Assembly: GCA_027081275.1 (NCBI GenBank)
Contig: JALWKV010000253.1
Coordinates: forward strand, 1-33,933
DNA length: 33,933 bases
From: Gammaproteobacteria bacterium
Lineage (GTDB): Bacteria; Pseudomonadota; Gammaproteobacteria; UWMA-0217
Reading direction: 5' to 3'
The notes beneath the pieces were generated by a model. The model was not told the origin of the DNA, did no database searches, and saw only the letters and a program-made list of their open reading frames with translations. Position numbers and translations under genes: made by a program. Numbering within the stretch: position 1 is the stretch's first letter; each line of letters starts with the position of its first letter. Shown one piece after another: positions 1-8,628 of this stretch.

Positions 1-77
1 CCTAACCGCCAATCGATCCTTCCTTCACCACCCCAGATCCAGACCCCTGAAGGTCGCCCCGGGCAGCGAGGTGGCGA

Positions 78-105
78 ATTATAGACACCTCTCACCCACT
101 GTCAA
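78..105 (-). promoter_or_regulatory. strong sigma-70 promoter reading out of the window (rRNA-type)
   Basis: Read on the minus strand, the -35 is TTGACA (105-100) and the -10 is TATAAT (83-78), both perfect consensus, with a 16-bp spacer. Upstream of the -35 is an A/T tract (about 117-127) that resembles an UP element. Downstream of the -10 the sequence is GC-rich, like the discriminator of stringently controlled stable-RNA promoters. It lies just past the end of tyrS and fires leftward. In many gammaproteobacteria an rRNA operon follows tyrS, so I infer an rrn P1-type promoter. The transcribed gene is outside the window. Confidence 0.75.
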
Positions 106-158
106 CAGATACAGAGAAAAAAATTTTTGGAGGAACGCTCGGCCTTCCGTACCACCCG

Positions 159-1361
159 CTATACAAGTTCCACGCGCACTATCCGACGCTTTCCGACCTG
201 GATCAACGGGGCGCTTCCAGCCCGAAGCATCAGTGACTTGTCGTCCACTTTCGCGCCATCGAGCTTCACGGCTCCCTGCTTGAGCATGCGAAGGCCCTCC
301 GAGGTACTGGAGACGAGCCCCGCCTCTTTCATCACATTGGCGATCGGCAGTCCATCGCTCCCCACGGAAACACGCTTCTCGGGGATTTCATCGGGCAAAG
401 CCCCCTTCTGGAAACGGGCGATGAAATCCGCCTGCGCCTTTTCGGCCGCTGCCTCGTCGTGGAATCGGCCGATGATCTCCCTGGCGAGCTCGAACTTGAC
501 ATCCCGCGGATTCCGGCCTGCGGCGACCTCCACCCTCAACCGGCCGATCTCCTCCATCGGGCGGAAGCTGAGCAGCTCGAAATAACGCCACATCAGCTCA
601 TCGGATATCGACATGATCTTTCCGAACATGTCATTGGGGGCATCATTGATCCCGATGTAGTTTCCGAGCGACTTCGACATCTTCTGGACGCCATCGAGCC
701 CTTCAAGTATCGGCATCGTCAGCACCACCTGCTGCGGCATCCCGTATTGACGCTGGAGTTCACGCCCCACGAGCAGATTGAACTTCTGGTCGGTGCCGCC
801 CAGCTCGACGTCAGCTTTCAGCGCCACCGAGTCGTAGCCCTGAATGAGCGGATAGAGGAACTCATGGATAGCAATCGACTTCCCCGCGCGATAGCGCTTG
901 CTGAAATCCTCTCGCTCCAGCATCCGGGCGACGGTATGGCGCGCCGCCAACTGAATGAGTTCGACCGAACTCATCTTCGACATCCACTCGGAATTGAATA
1001 CGACCTGCGTGCGTTCGGGGTCGAGAATCTTGAAGATCTGTTCCTGGTAGGTCTGCGCGTTCCGCTTCACCTCTTCCGGCGTCAGCGGCGGCCGCGTAGC
1101 CGACTTGCCCGTCGGATCGCCAATCATCCCCGTAAAGTCGCCGATCAGAAACAGAATCTCGTGGCCGAGATCCTGGAACTGCCGCAACTTGTTGATCAGC
1201 ACCGTATGCCCCAGATGCAGATCGGGCGCTGTAGGGTCGAATCCCGCCTTGATGCGGAGCGGCCTACCCTCCTTCAGCTTCTCGACCAGATCTTCTTCGG
1301 GAAGAATCTCATCGGCGCCTCGGCGAATGACGGACAACGCCTCTTCGAGCGAATGAGACAT
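159..1361 (-). CDS. tyrS: tyrosyl-tRNA synthetase
   Basis: Cytosolic class I aminoacyl-tRNA synthetase that charges tRNA-Tyr with tyrosine using ATP. The 400-residue protein shows the HLGH nucleotide-binding motif at 49-52, the tyrosine-site segment around [10 protein letters not shown] (186-195) and the KMSKS loop at 227-231, followed by a C-terminal S4-like RNA-binding domain ending at the TAG stop. The extended PDLHLGH and LGGTDQKFN context fits the TyrZ/TyrS2 branch common in proteobacteria. I chose the ATG at 1361 (MSHSLEE) because AGAGG lies 7 nt upstream; the frame is open 17 codons further without a better ribosome site. It diverges from the M23 peptidase gene, and no hairpin terminator is visible after the stop. 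Confidence 0.96.
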   Translation of the reverse strand: MSHSLEEALSVIRRGADEILPEEDLVEKLKEGRPLRIKAGFDPTAPDLHLGHTVLINKLRQFQDLGHEILFLIGDFTGMIGDPTGKSATRPPLTPEEVKRNAQTYQEQIFKILDPERTQVVFNSEWMSKMSSVELIQLAARHTVARMLEREDFSKRYRAGKSIAIHEFLYPLIQGYDSVALKADVELGGTDQKFNLLVGRELQRQYGMPQQVVLTMPILEGLDGVQKMSKSLGNYIGINDAPNDMFGKIMSISDELMWRYFELLSFRPMEEIGRLRVEVAAGRNPRDVKFELAREIIGRFHDEAAAEKAQADFIARFQKGALPDEIPEKRVSVGSDGLPIANVMKEAGLVSSTSEGLRMLKQGAVKLDGAKVDDKSLMLRAGSAPLIQVGKRRIVRVELV

Positions 1362-1532
1362 GACAGAACCTCTGTTTATGGTGGATGGCTGGAGTGGAAA
1401 ACCGCAGACCATACCATGCGGCCCACCCCCGATTCATCCTGCCCGTCAATTGGTACCAGACATCGCTTCGAGTTGACGTACAATGCGCCGAGCCCTACTC
1501 TTGGCCCCAGCACAGAATTCCCTTGTATCACG

Positions 1533-2900
1533 ATGACTTGGCAGAAGAACCTCAAGCGCTCCCGGGCAATGGCAACGCGATATCACGGGCCGCACGGCGG
1601 CCATCACCGATGGCTGATCCGCGCCGCGCTGTTCATCGTGACCGTTTCCGTGTTGGGCGTTGTGCTAGCAAAGACGCAACGCAGCCTCTCGGACGCTCCA
1701 CCGACAAACACCCTCCCACCTTCCGACATCGTCACCATCACGTTACCGGTGCCACAGGCGGATCAAGACGAATTCATCGGCCCGCCACCACTGGGATCCG
1801 CCCCGGAGATCGATCCTTGGGAGTACGTTATCGTCAAGAAAGGCGACACGCTTTCCACTATCTTCAGCCGCCTCGAAATCCACAGTCAGCTCCACAGAAT
1901 CATTTCGCTGCCGGAAATCAAGGCGCAGCTCAAGTCCATCAAGCCCGGGGACCGTATTCAGATTCTGAAAGACAACGGCAAGCTGGCCGAACTGATCTAT
2001 CACAAGAGCCAAACCGAGCGCATTCACGTCAAGCGCGATGGCGACCGGTATGTGGCCAAGCTAATCTCCGACCCGATCGAGAGCCGGCAAGCGGTCGCCG
2101 AAGCCACCATTTCGGACTCGCTCTTCATGGCCGGCAAGAAAGCCGGCATCTCGGACAACCTCATCATGGAACTCGCCGAGATCTTCGAATACGACATCGA
2201 CTTCGCCCTCGACATCCGCAGCGGCGACCAGTTCCGGGTCATCTATCTCGAACAGTTCGCCAACGGCAAGAAGCTGAAGGACGGTCCGATCCTCGGCGCC
2301 CAGTTCATCAACCAGGGCAAGACATACTATGCCTTTCGCTATACCACCCCGAAGGGCGAAACCGGCTACTACAGCGCTGACGGTCGCAGCCTGAAGAAGG
2401 CGTTCATCCGCACTCCGGTCAAGTTTTCGCGGATCAGCTCGCACTTCAATCCAAAGCGCAAACACCCCATCCTCCATACCGTTCGCGCCCACCGCGGCGT
2501 CGACTACGCCGCCCCCAAGGGCACGCCGGTCAAGGCAACCGGCAACGGCAAAGTCATTTTCGCCGGCTGGAAGAAAGGCTACGGCAAGACCATCATCATC
2601 AAGCACGGCAGCCGCTACAGCACGCTCTACGCCCATCTGAACGGCTTCCGCAAGGGCATCAAACGCGGTCGACGGGTCAAGCAGGGACAGGTGATCGCCT
2701 ATGTCGGCATGACAGGCAGCGCCACGGGCTACCATCTGCATTACGAATTCCGCGTCAACGGCGTGCACAAAAACCCGGTCACGGTGAAGCTGCCGAAGGC
2801 CCCACCACTTCCCAAGTCACTGAAAAGCGACTTCCTGAACAAGACCGCCAGTCTGAAAAGCCAGCTCGAGCATTACGCCAACCTCGCCTCCGCTCACTGA
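1533..2900 (+). CDS. M23-family murein endopeptidase with LysM/OapA-like N-terminus
   Basis: Probable periplasmic, membrane-anchored zinc endopeptidase that cuts peptidoglycan cross-links (MepM/OapA type). In the 455-residue product, a basic N-terminus is followed by one membrane segment (about 29-47), a LysM-like region (YVIVKKGDTLSTIF, near 95-140), a linker domain, and a C-terminal LytM domain. Metal ligands are visible: H320 and D324 in HRGVDY and the HLH triad at 401-403. The frame stays open far upstream across tyrS, so the start is uncertain. I take ATG 1533; ATG 1569 (MATRYHG) is possible and neither has a strong ribosome site. anmK starts 9 nt after the stop, pairing wall cleavage with wall-sugar recycling. 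Confidence 0.9.
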   Translation: MTWQKNLKRSRAMATRYHGPHGGHHRWLIRAALFIVTVSVLGVVLAKTQRSLSDAPPTNTLPPSDIVTITLPVPQADQDEFIGPPPLGSAPEIDPWEYVIVKKGDTLSTIFSRLEIHSQLHRIISLPEIKAQLKSIKPGDRIQILKDNGKLAELIYHKSQTERIHVKRDGDRYVAKLISDPIESRQAVAEATISDSLFMAGKKAGISDNLIMELAEIFEYDIDFALDIRSGDQFRVIYLEQFANGKKLKDGPILGAQFINQGKTYYAFRYTTPKGETGYYSADGRSLKKAFIRTPVKFSRISSHFNPKRKHPILHTVRAHRGVDYAAPKGTPVKATGNGKVIFAGWKKGYGKTIIIKHGSRYSTLYAHLNGFRKGIKRGRRVKQGQVIAYVGMTGSATGYHLHYEFRVNGVHKNPVTVKLPKAPPLPKSLKSDFLNKTASLKSQLEHYANLASAH

Positions 2901-2909
2901 CGGCTCCCC

Positions 2910-4031
2910 GTGTCGTGCAGCTGCCACATCGGCCTGATGTCGGGCACCAGCATGGACGGCGTCGATGCCGTGGTGGTGCGCTTCGACCAGCATACGCCGG
3001 AGCTGTTGGCGGCAAGCCACACACCCTATCCCGATACATTGGCCCGGGATCTCGAACGACTTGTTACCGGTGACGACCGAATCGACCTCCGCAAACTGCT
3101 CGAACTGGACTACCGCATCGCCGACGCCTTCGCCAGCGCCGCCCGGGAACTCATCGAAACGCTTCCCGCCAGCGTCCATGTGAAGGCGATTGGGTCGCAT
3201 GGCCAAACCATCTACCACCTTCCGGACGGGCCGACGCCAAATACGCTGCAACTGGGCAATCCCGCGCTGATCGCCGAGCGGACCGGCGTGACCACGATCG
3301 CCGACTGGCGACGTCGAGACATGGCGGCCGGAGGTCAGGGTGCGCCACTCGCCCCCGCCTTCCACTGGCATTTTCTGCGCCGCGAACACGATATCGCCGT
3401 GCTCAATCTTGGCGGCATCGCCAATATCACTGTCATCCCGGGCCACCATTCGACGGTACCACCCGCCGGTTTCGACACCGGCCCCGCCAACACACTGCTG
3501 GACGGCTGGGTTGCACTGCACAGCGGCCAACGCTACGACGACAAGGGCCGCTGGGCCGGCGGCGGAACCGCCATCCCCGCTCTGCTCGACCGCATGCTGG
3601 ACGATCCCTATTTCTCGCTGGCACCGCCAAAGAGCACGGGACGAGAGCACTTCAATCTCGGCTGGCTGCGACAGATCCTCTCGACCATTCCGACCACGCC
3701 CCAGCCCACCGATGTGGCGGCCACACTGGTCGAACTGACCGCCCACTCCGTCCAGCGGGCAATCGAAACATTCGACGAGACGGTACGGATCAAAAGGTTG
3801 CTCGTCTGCGGCGGTGGCGTGCACAACGACTACCTGATGCAACGTCTGGCGGCCACCCTTGCCCCGATCGAAGTATCGAGCACCGAAACGGCGGGCATCG
3901 ATCCGGACTACATGGAGGCAATGGCATTCGCCTGGTTCGCCAGCAGGACGCTGGCGGGCCAACCGATCGAGACTTCCCCCTTTACTGGCGCGAGCGGCGG
4001 CCGCGTGCTGGGCGCTATCTACCCCGCATAG
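2910..4031 (+). CDS. anmK: anhydro-N-acetylmuramic acid kinase
   Basis: Cytosolic murein-recycling kinase that converts 1,6-anhydro-N-acetylmuramic acid to MurNAc-6-phosphate with ATP. The 373-residue protein opens with the family signature GLMSGTSMDGVDAVV (about 8-22), has the FDTGPANTLLDGW segment mid-protein, and LLVCGGGVHNDYLM in the second actin-like lobe. The start is GTG at 2910; it lies only 9 nt after the M23 stop, so the two genes are probably co-transcribed. A perfect hairpin 12 nt past the TAG stop closes the unit. Length is normal for the family. Confidence 0.95.
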   Translation: MSCSCHIGLMSGTSMDGVDAVVVRFDQHTPELLAASHTPYPDTLARDLERLVTGDDRIDLRKLLELDYRIADAFASAARELIETLPASVHVKAIGSHGQTIYHLPDGPTPNTLQLGNPALIAERTGVTTIADWRRRDMAAGGQGAPLAPAFHWHFLRREHDIAVLNLGGIANITVIPGHHSTVPPAGFDTGPANTLLDGWVALHSGQRYDDKGRWAGGGTAIPALLDRMLDDPYFSLAPPKSTGREHFNLGWLRQILSTIPTTPQPTDVAATLVELTAHSVQRAIETFDETVRIKRLLVCGGGVHNDYLMQRLAATLAPIEVSSTETAGIDPDYMEAMAFAWFASRTLAGQPIETSPFTGASGGRVLGAIYPA

Positions 4032-4042
4032 GCCAGACGCGA

Positions 4043-4067
4043 AAAGGCCCGCGCGGGGCGGGCCTTT
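4043..4067. terminator. bidirectional hairpin terminator between anmK and erpA
   Basis: A perfect 10-bp stem (AAAGGCCCGC at 4043-4052 with GCGGGCCTTT at 4058-4067) and a 5-nt loop lie between two converging genes. A- and T-runs at the two feet suit intrinsic termination from both sides. Confidence 0.85.
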
Positions 4068-4093
4068 CTAGTCGGGCAATTCGACGGCAACAA

Positions 4094-4459
4094 TCAACCG
4101 GGAGAAAACGAAGAGCCACAACCGCAAGTCGTCTGCGCATTGGGATTGCGAATGACGAACTGGGAACCTTCCAGCCCTTCGGTGTAGTCGATCTCCGCAC
4201 CGGCCAGATACTGGAAGCTCATCGGGTCGATCAGCAGCGTCACACCGCCGTTCTCCACCGTGGTATCGCCTTCCTGAATCTCCTCGTCAAAGGTGAACCC
4301 GTACTGGAAGCCGGAACAGCCGCCACCGGTAACGAAGACACGGAGCTTCAGGTTGTCGTTCTCCTCCTCCTTGATCAGCTCGCTCACCTTCTTGGCCGCG
4401 GCATCGGTGAAGATCAACGGTGCCTCCATCTCCGGCGCAGCATTTTCGGTTGCAGACAT
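4094..4459 (-). CDS. erpA: iron-sulfur cluster insertion protein ErpA
   Basis: A-type carrier that delivers [4Fe-4S] clusters to apoproteins, including isoprenoid-synthesis enzymes. The 121-residue protein has the three cluster ligands in the HesB/IscA spacing: C48 in GGGCSGFQY and C112/C114 in TTCGCGSSF near the C-terminus. The [11 protein letters not shown] context with an acidic linker favours ErpA over IscA or SufA. GAGG lies 8 nt before the ATG at 4459. It is last in a minus-strand series after argC, the DUF6776 gene and the bactofilin gene, about 100 nt from the latter, so it may have its own promoter. Confidence 0.93.
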   Translation of the reverse strand: MSATENAAPEMEAPLIFTDAAAKKVSELIKEEENDNLKLRVFVTGGGCSGFQYGFTFDEEIQEGDTTVENGGVTLLIDPMSFQYLAGAEIDYTEGLEGSQFVIRNPNAQTTCGCGSSFSPG

Positions 4460-4558
4460 ACGAAAAACCTCATCAACAGTTGGAATGCCACCGACTCTAG
4501 CACCGGGCGGCGAAAAGGGTCAAGAAACCCTCCAGCCCGTTGGAACGCCGCGGCTCCG

Positions 4559-4972
4559 TCAGCTGTTCTCGGCCTTCTTGGCGCTTTCCAGGTATTCGAT
4601 CTGGCCCCGCTCCTCCTCGCGATGGACAAGGCTGCCGTTGACCGCCGAACCAACCGCCATCTCGATCAGGTTGTAGTAGACATTTCCCTTGATCTCCGCA
4701 TGGGGCAGCAGCTCGGCATGCTTGGTGGAAAAAATGTCTCCTTCCACCGTGCCATTGACCAGTATGTTGGCGACCGAAATATCGCCCTGCACCATGCTTT
4801 CCTCGTCGAGAATCAGCGTCGCCTCATTGTCGCTCTCGGCGCGGACGTTACCGATGATCGTCCCCTCCACATGCAGCGTCCCGGCAAAGTCGACATCCCC
4901 GCGGATCGTCGTGGTCTTGCCGATAACCGTATCAATTCTTGTCGACTTTCTCTGTTTTTTCCTACCCAGCAT
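4559..4972 (-). CDS. bactofilin-family cytoskeletal protein
   Basis: Bactofilins polymerise into non-nucleotide filaments under the inner membrane and localise wall-modifying or polar machinery. The 137-residue protein has a basic N-terminus (MLGRKKQRKS), then a right-handed beta-helix with short repeats (IGKTTTIRGDVDF, VEGTIIGNVRA, VNGTVEGDIFS, EIKGNVYYNLIEM), and an acidic tail. The start ATG lies inside the 3' end of the upstream DUF6776 gene (11-bp overlap), which suggests translational coupling. In this lineage type bactofilins sit beside erpA; a wall or polarity role, possibly linked to the nearby M23 peptidase, is inference. Confidence 0.9.
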   Translation of the reverse strand: MLGRKKQRKSTRIDTVIGKTTTIRGDVDFAGTLHVEGTIIGNVRAESDNEATLILDEESMVQGDISVANILVNGTVEGDIFSTKHAELLPHAEIKGNVYYNLIEMAVGSAVNGSLVHREEERGQIEYLESAKKAENS

Positions 4973-5717
4973 CTTTCTCTACACCCTCATTGACCGAGTT
5001 CCAGGAGAAACTCTGTTGTACCGACTGCTGCTTTTTCCCCTCGGGAATCACCTTCACGAGTATATGTTCGGGCCTGAATCCTTCGGGAATCGACAGCTCC
5101 CCTTCCAGCGTCTGAAAAAACTGGAATCTGAAGCGGGGCATCTTCCCGCCGGAGGAAATGTCGCGCCACTCGAGCGTCGCGCCCTCATTCCCCTTGCGCC
5201 CCTGCAAACGCAGTTGCACCCGGCCCTTGATCGGCTTTCCCTTCCCATCAACCCTGGCCAACACCAGCTTGTAGTGGAATTTTCCCTTGCCGTCCGCCGC
5301 CTTCAGCGCAAAGCTGCGGATACTGAGCGAGCCACCAGCCTTGCCGTCGGCGGTTACCATGCTCTTATAGAAGTTGAGTTCTTCCCTGAGGTCGAGAAGC
5401 TCCTTTTCCCGCCGCGCCAGCGTCGTCATCAGCTCGCCGCTGGCCCTGGAATCGATTTCGGAGGATCGCACGGCCCGCGCGAGCTGCTCACGCAGCTCCT
5501 GATTCTTCTGTCGCAACGCCGCGATGGTGGCGCGCAACTCGCTCGCCTGCGCGGCGGAGAGGTCGTTGCCGCCATGCCCCGAAAACAGCAGCAGATAACC
5601 CGCGACGCCCAGCAACAGGACAAGCGCCGCAAGCATCGGCCCCAACCACCGCCACAGCGAATGCTCATCACAGCGGTAGATACGGACGGTTGGTCTTGGC
5701 TTGCGGACATACCCCAT
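4962..5717 (-). CDS. DUF6776-type single-pass membrane coiled-coil protein
   Basis: A 251-residue protein of unknown biochemical role that matches, from memory, the gammaproteobacterial DUF6776 family encoded next to bactofilins. It has a short basic cytoplasmic N-terminus, one membrane segment (about 24-45), a charged heptad-like coiled coil (about 55-118, LRATIAALRQKNQELREQLA), and a beta-rich C-terminal domain (about 120-245) likely in the periplasm. It starts 8 nt after the argC stop and overlaps the bactofilin start by 11 bp, so the three genes look like one transcript. A trans-membrane partner of the bactofilin filament is a reasonable guess with no direct evidence. Confidence 0.82.
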   Translation of the reverse strand: MGYVRKPRPTVRIYRCDEHSLWRWLGPMLAALVLLLGVAGYLLLFSGHGGNDLSAAQASELRATIAALRQKNQELREQLARAVRSSEIDSRASGELMTTLARREKELLDLREELNFYKSMVTADGKAGGSLSIRSFALKAADGKGKFHYKLVLARVDGKGKPIKGRVQLRLQGRKGNEGATLEWRDISSGGKMPRFRFQFFQTLEGELSIPEGFRPEHILVKVIPEGKKQQSVQQSFSWNSVNEGVEKDAG

Positions 5718-5725
5718 CGTCTGGC

Positions 5726-6757
5726 CTACGGCGTCAACGCGACGACATCCAGCCCCGCCGCTTCGTCGAAGCCGGCCATCAGGTTCATATTCTGCACGGC
5801 CTGTCCGGCAGCGCCCTTGACCAGATTGTCGATGACCGACAGCACGATGACGGTTCCACCATTGCGCGGCCGATGCACGGCGATGCGGCAGAAATTGGCG
5901 CCCTTGCAGCTGCGGGTTTCCGGATGCGCTCCCGCCGGCAGCACGTCGACAAACGGCTCGTCACGGTAGAACTCCTCGTAGATTGCCTGAAGCGTGTCAC
6001 AGTCGGAAGTGAGGTATCCATAGAGTGTGACGTGTATACCACGAATCATCGGCAGCAGATGGGGAACGAAATCGAGCCCGACGGGCTTGCCGGTAAAACC
6101 ACTGAGAATCTGGCTGATCTCGGGCCAGTGCCGATGCCCGGGAACGGCATATGCCTTGAAGCTTTCACCCGCCTCGGCCAGCAGACTGCCCACGGCCGCC
6201 TTGCGCCCCGCCCCGCTGACGCCCGACTTCGCATCCGCGACGATGCGGTCGAGATCGATCAACTTCTCCTTCAGCAGCGGCAGCAGTCCCAACGTCGTCG
6301 CTGTCGGGTAACAGCCCGGGTTGGCGACCAGTCGCGCCTCGGCAATGGCATCACGATTGAGTTCGGGCAGACCGTATACGGCTTCGCCAAGCAGCTCCGG
6401 ACAGGCATGCGGCATACCGTACCAGGCTTCCCAGACGGCGGGATCCTTGAGGCGAAAGTCGGCGGCCAGATCGACGACCTTGACGCCGGCATCCAGCAGC
6501 GCTGGCACCTCCTTCATGGCCGTGCCGTTCGGCGTGGCGAAAAAGACCAGATCGCAGTCGGCCAGCCGCGCGGGATGGGGCGCCTCGAAATGGAGATCCA
6601 GATAGCCGCGGAGATTGGGAAACAGTTCGGCGACGGGGCGTCCCGCCTCGCCCCGGGATGTCACCAGAGAAATGTCCACATGGGGGTGCCGCGCCAGCAA
6701 CCGCAGCAACTCGACGCCGGTATAGCCGGTGCCGCCAACGATTCCACACTTGAGCAT
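5726..6757 (-). CDS. argC: N-acetyl-gamma-glutamyl-phosphate reductase
   Basis: Third step of arginine synthesis: NADPH-dependent reduction of N-acetylglutamyl phosphate to the semialdehyde, in the cytosol. The 343-residue protein opens with a Rossmann motif ([17 protein letters not shown]) and carries the catalytic cysteine C149 in [10 protein letters not shown]. The histidine region [11 protein letters not shown] follows, then the conserved [12 protein letters not shown] segment. Length is normal. A GGGA lies about 10 nt before the ATG. It heads the minus-strand series into the DUF6776 gene. Confidence 0.96.
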   Translation of the reverse strand: MLKCGIVGGTGYTGVELLRLLARHPHVDISLVTSRGEAGRPVAELFPNLRGYLDLHFEAPHPARLADCDLVFFATPNGTAMKEVPALLDAGVKVVDLAADFRLKDPAVWEAWYGMPHACPELLGEAVYGLPELNRDAIAEARLVANPGCYPTATTLGLLPLLKEKLIDLDRIVADAKSGVSGAGRKAAVGSLLAEAGESFKAYAVPGHRHWPEISQILSGFTGKPVGLDFVPHLLPMIRGIHVTLYGYLTSDCDTLQAIYEEFYRDEPFVDVLPAGAHPETRSCKGANFCRIAVHRPRNGGTVIVLSVIDNLVKGAAGQAVQNMNLMAGFDEAAGLDVVALTP

Positions 6758-6833
6758 CGAACGTCCCGAAAATCCTGAAGACTCGGGAAGTATAGCAGGA
6801 GGGGAGGATCGCCAGGGTGTCGAGAATTGCGGG

Positions 6834-7328
6834 CTAGGCGCGGGTGATCGAACGTATGCCAGGCAATGCCGCGGCGTCTCGTCCGGATGGCTCGTAGACG
6901 TCCGCCGACCCTTGGCCGGAGAGCATCCGCATCGCCATCGATACGCGGGCGAGGCCGATGTTCACCAGCCCCTCGTTCTCTACCGTCAGCGCATGGCAGT
7001 GAGCAATCTTCGCGCGCAGCCGATCGACCGTCTCGGCAACGCGCCGATCACCCGGGTAGAGGGCATGGACCCTTTCGACCCAGTTGTCCGAGGCCACCGA
7101 CGGGTCGGCCGTCTGCAGCAGCCCCATCATGCCGCTCTCGAAGCCTGCCAGCCGGTCGATGGTCTCGCGTTTCTCCGCCACCATCGTCTGCAGGGTATCT
7201 AGATCATGCGAGACAAGCGCCTGCTGCTCCTTGCGCAGATGGGATTCCATGGCCGCGGCTGCCGCTATCCCCTCTTCCATGAGCCGGATGGTCTTGCTGC
7301 GATAGAGTTCATCCATGGTGACGCTCAC
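6834..7328 (-). CDS. flgN: FlgN-family flagellar chaperone
   Basis: Export chaperone for the hook-filament junction proteins FlgK and FlgL. The 164-residue product is almost wholly helical, with heptad-like stretches ([44 protein letters not shown]) and an amphipathic C-terminal helix, as in the FlgN family, which is poorly conserved in sequence. The start is a GTG that overlaps the flgM stop (GTGA, 4 bp), a typical coupling signal. An internal ATG at 7316 is possible. The flgM-flgN order matches other gammaproteobacteria. Its clients flgK and flgL are 10 kb away on the other strand. Confidence 0.88.
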   Translation of the reverse strand: MSVTMDELYRSKTIRLMEEGIAAAAAMESHLRKEQQALVSHDLDTLQTMVAEKRETIDRLAGFESGMMGLLQTADPSVASDNWVERVHALYPGDRRVAETVDRLRAKIAHCHALTVENEGLVNIGLARVSMAMRMLSGQGSADVYEPSGRDAAALPGIRSITRA

Positions 7329-7633
7329 TCGCCCGGCAGGGCGTCTTCCATCGCCAGCAGCACGGAGGCGATCCGGTCCGCATCGATGGAGTAGCTGCCG
7401 TCGGCGATCGCGGCGCGGATCTCGTCCACCCGTTTTTCATCGATCGGCGGCGTTTCTTCGGCAACCCGCTCGGCCCTGGCCATCGCCAGCGCCATGCCCG
7501 TCAGCGCCACCTTGCTCGATGGTCCCGCCTCGACATTGCGCTGCTCACCGGCGTCACCGGCCTTTCTCAGGCTTCCCTGCCCTTCTCTGGCCGCCGTGCT
7601 ACTGACGGACGACACATTGCTGATCTTGTTCAT
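7325..7633 (-). CDS. flgM: anti-sigma-28 factor FlgM
   Basis: Binds and inhibits sigma-28 (FliA) until the hook-basal body is complete, then is secreted. The 102-residue protein has a disordered, Ser/Gly/Ala-rich N-terminal half (MNKISNVSSVSS) and the conserved C-terminal sigma-binding segment (about 64-100: DEKRVDEIRAAIADGSYSID followed by ADRIASVLLAME). I chose ATG 7633, preceded by GGA at about 8 nt; an upstream TTG would add four codons. A perfect sigma-28 promoter lies about 100 nt upstream, so FlgM is made from the genes it controls. flgN overlaps its stop codon. Confidence 0.93.
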   Translation of the reverse strand: MNKISNVSSVSSTAAREGQGSLRKAGDAGEQRNVEAGPSSKVALTGMALAMARAERVAEETPPIDEKRVDEIRAAIADGSYSIDADRIASVLLAMEDALPGE

Positions 7634-7654
7634 GATGAGTTCCAACTTTCGTGA

Positions 7655-7716
7655 GTAACTACTCAGCTTGATAGAGAATCTGTCCGTAACTGCTCAGATT
7701 GCCCCTGAGGAGTTAC
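7655..7716. repeat. E1 miniature element, copy A (internally deleted)
   Basis: The outer unit GTAACTACTCAGCTTG (7655-7670) is followed 15 nt later by GTAACTGCTCAG (7686-7697) and CTGAGGAGTTAC (7705-7716), which pair with one mismatch. Compared with the larger copies near 8.7, 17.6 and 33.6 kb, nearly the whole interior is gone. It lies in the flgM leader, between the sigma-28 promoter and the start codon. Confidence 0.8.
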
Positions 7717-7735
7717 CTTCGTGATCTTTCCCTGT

Positions 7736-7762
7736 TTATCGGCGGCGACAATGAAACCTTTA
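7736..7762 (-). promoter_or_regulatory. sigma-28 promoter for flgM-flgN
   Basis: On the minus strand the sequence is TAAA (7762-7759), exactly 15 nt, then GCCGATAA (7743-7736), identical to the enterobacterial/pseudomonad FliA consensus. Transcription would start near 7729, giving flgM a leader of about 96 nt that contains E1 copy A. Confidence 0.88.
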
Positions 7763-7841
7763 GCCCCCGCGGCATCTTTTCGCCCGAAATGGCGTCGTTT
7801 GTGATACCGCTCACACCGGCCGGACCGACGGCATTTGCCGC

Positions 7842-8549
7842 TTACATTGCAATGCGGACCATTCCCTTAGATACCACCTCGCCTTGCACGATCCGCTTCG
7901 ATGACAGGTTTCTCACCCGGATCATCTGCCCCTTGCCGCCGTCGGCCAGCGCCTCGCCGGCCACCCGCACCTCGAGGCCGCCGACTACCGCCAGCACCGT
8001 CACCTTCTCGCCACGCCGAATCAGTCGGGGACGCCGCAACATGCGCGAGCGAAGCAGGCCGTTGGCGGAGACCGACTGCCGCAACTCGAAACCGACCAGC
8101 GCCGCGGGATCATCGAAATAGCCACCACTGATGCGGCTCACATCCTTGCGCACCATGGCGATATCGTCCCGCCCCAGCACATCCCCGCGCATCAGTGGAT
8201 GCGCCGCCACGGCGACCGCCTTCATCAGCCGAATGTTAACGCGCACGTAAATCTTCCAGGGCTTCTCCCCCTCACAGGCGACCCCGACGGAGGTTGCGCC
8301 GCGCTGCCGCGAACCGGGGGCCCAGAACGTCTCCAGCGGTTCCTCGCAACGCCGCAGACGCAGCCGACTGTCGAGGCTGCGAACAGTGACCTCCACATCC
8401 TCACCCGATAATTCGTTATAGATAAAGTCTTCGACCGCCTCGCGCACCTCCGCATGGGGCTGGAGCGCCTCCTCCGCCACGGCATGGGTGCCGACGAACA
8501 GCATGGTGACCATCAATATGGCGCGCAACCGCCGCAATCCCTTGTGCAT
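7842..8549 (-). CDS. flgA: flagellar P-ring assembly chaperone FlgA
   Basis: Periplasmic chaperone needed for FlgI to form the P ring. The 235-residue protein has a Sec signal peptide (basic MHKGLRRLR, hydrophobic core, AVA cleavage site about residues 23-25), an N-terminal domain with two cysteines, and a C-terminal SAF domain (about 105-235) with the typical RRGEKVTVLAVVGGLEVRVAGEAL and VQGEVVSKGMVRI segments. I chose ATG 8549, with AAGGGAAATC directly upstream; the frame runs 14 codons further. It diverges from flgB. Its sigma-54 promoter is about 380 bp upstream because an E1 element lies in the leader. Confidence 0.93.
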   Translation of the reverse strand: MHKGLRRLRAILMVTMLFVGTHAVAEEALQPHAEVREAVEDFIYNELSGEDVEVTVRSLDSRLRLRRCEEPLETFWAPGSRQRGATSVGVACEGEKPWKIYVRVNIRLMKAVAVAAHPLMRGDVLGRDDIAMVRKDVSRISGGYFDDPAALVGFELRQSVSANGLLRSRMLRRPRLIRRGEKVTVLAVVGGLEVRVAGEALADGGKGQMIRVRNLSSKRIVQGEVVSKGMVRIAM

Positions 8550-8628
8550 GATTTCCCTTCCTTCGACTGAAGACATCCCTGACCAGCTCATTCTGAATTG
8601 TCAGAGGACGAAAAACGAAAACCGCGAT

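Noticed and set aside
1473-1501. Sigma-70 promoter for the M23 gene (TTGACG ... TACTCT)
   Set aside because: The -10 matches only about half of the consensus; too weak to list.
459-1532. Long upstream extension of the M23 peptidase frame across tyrS
   Set aside because: The extension is antisense to tyrS, which has its own catalytic motifs. The membrane segment and domain order start after 1533.
2817-3962. 381-codon minus-strand frame opposite anmK
   Set aside because: anmK carries clear kinase motifs on the other strand; this frame has none.
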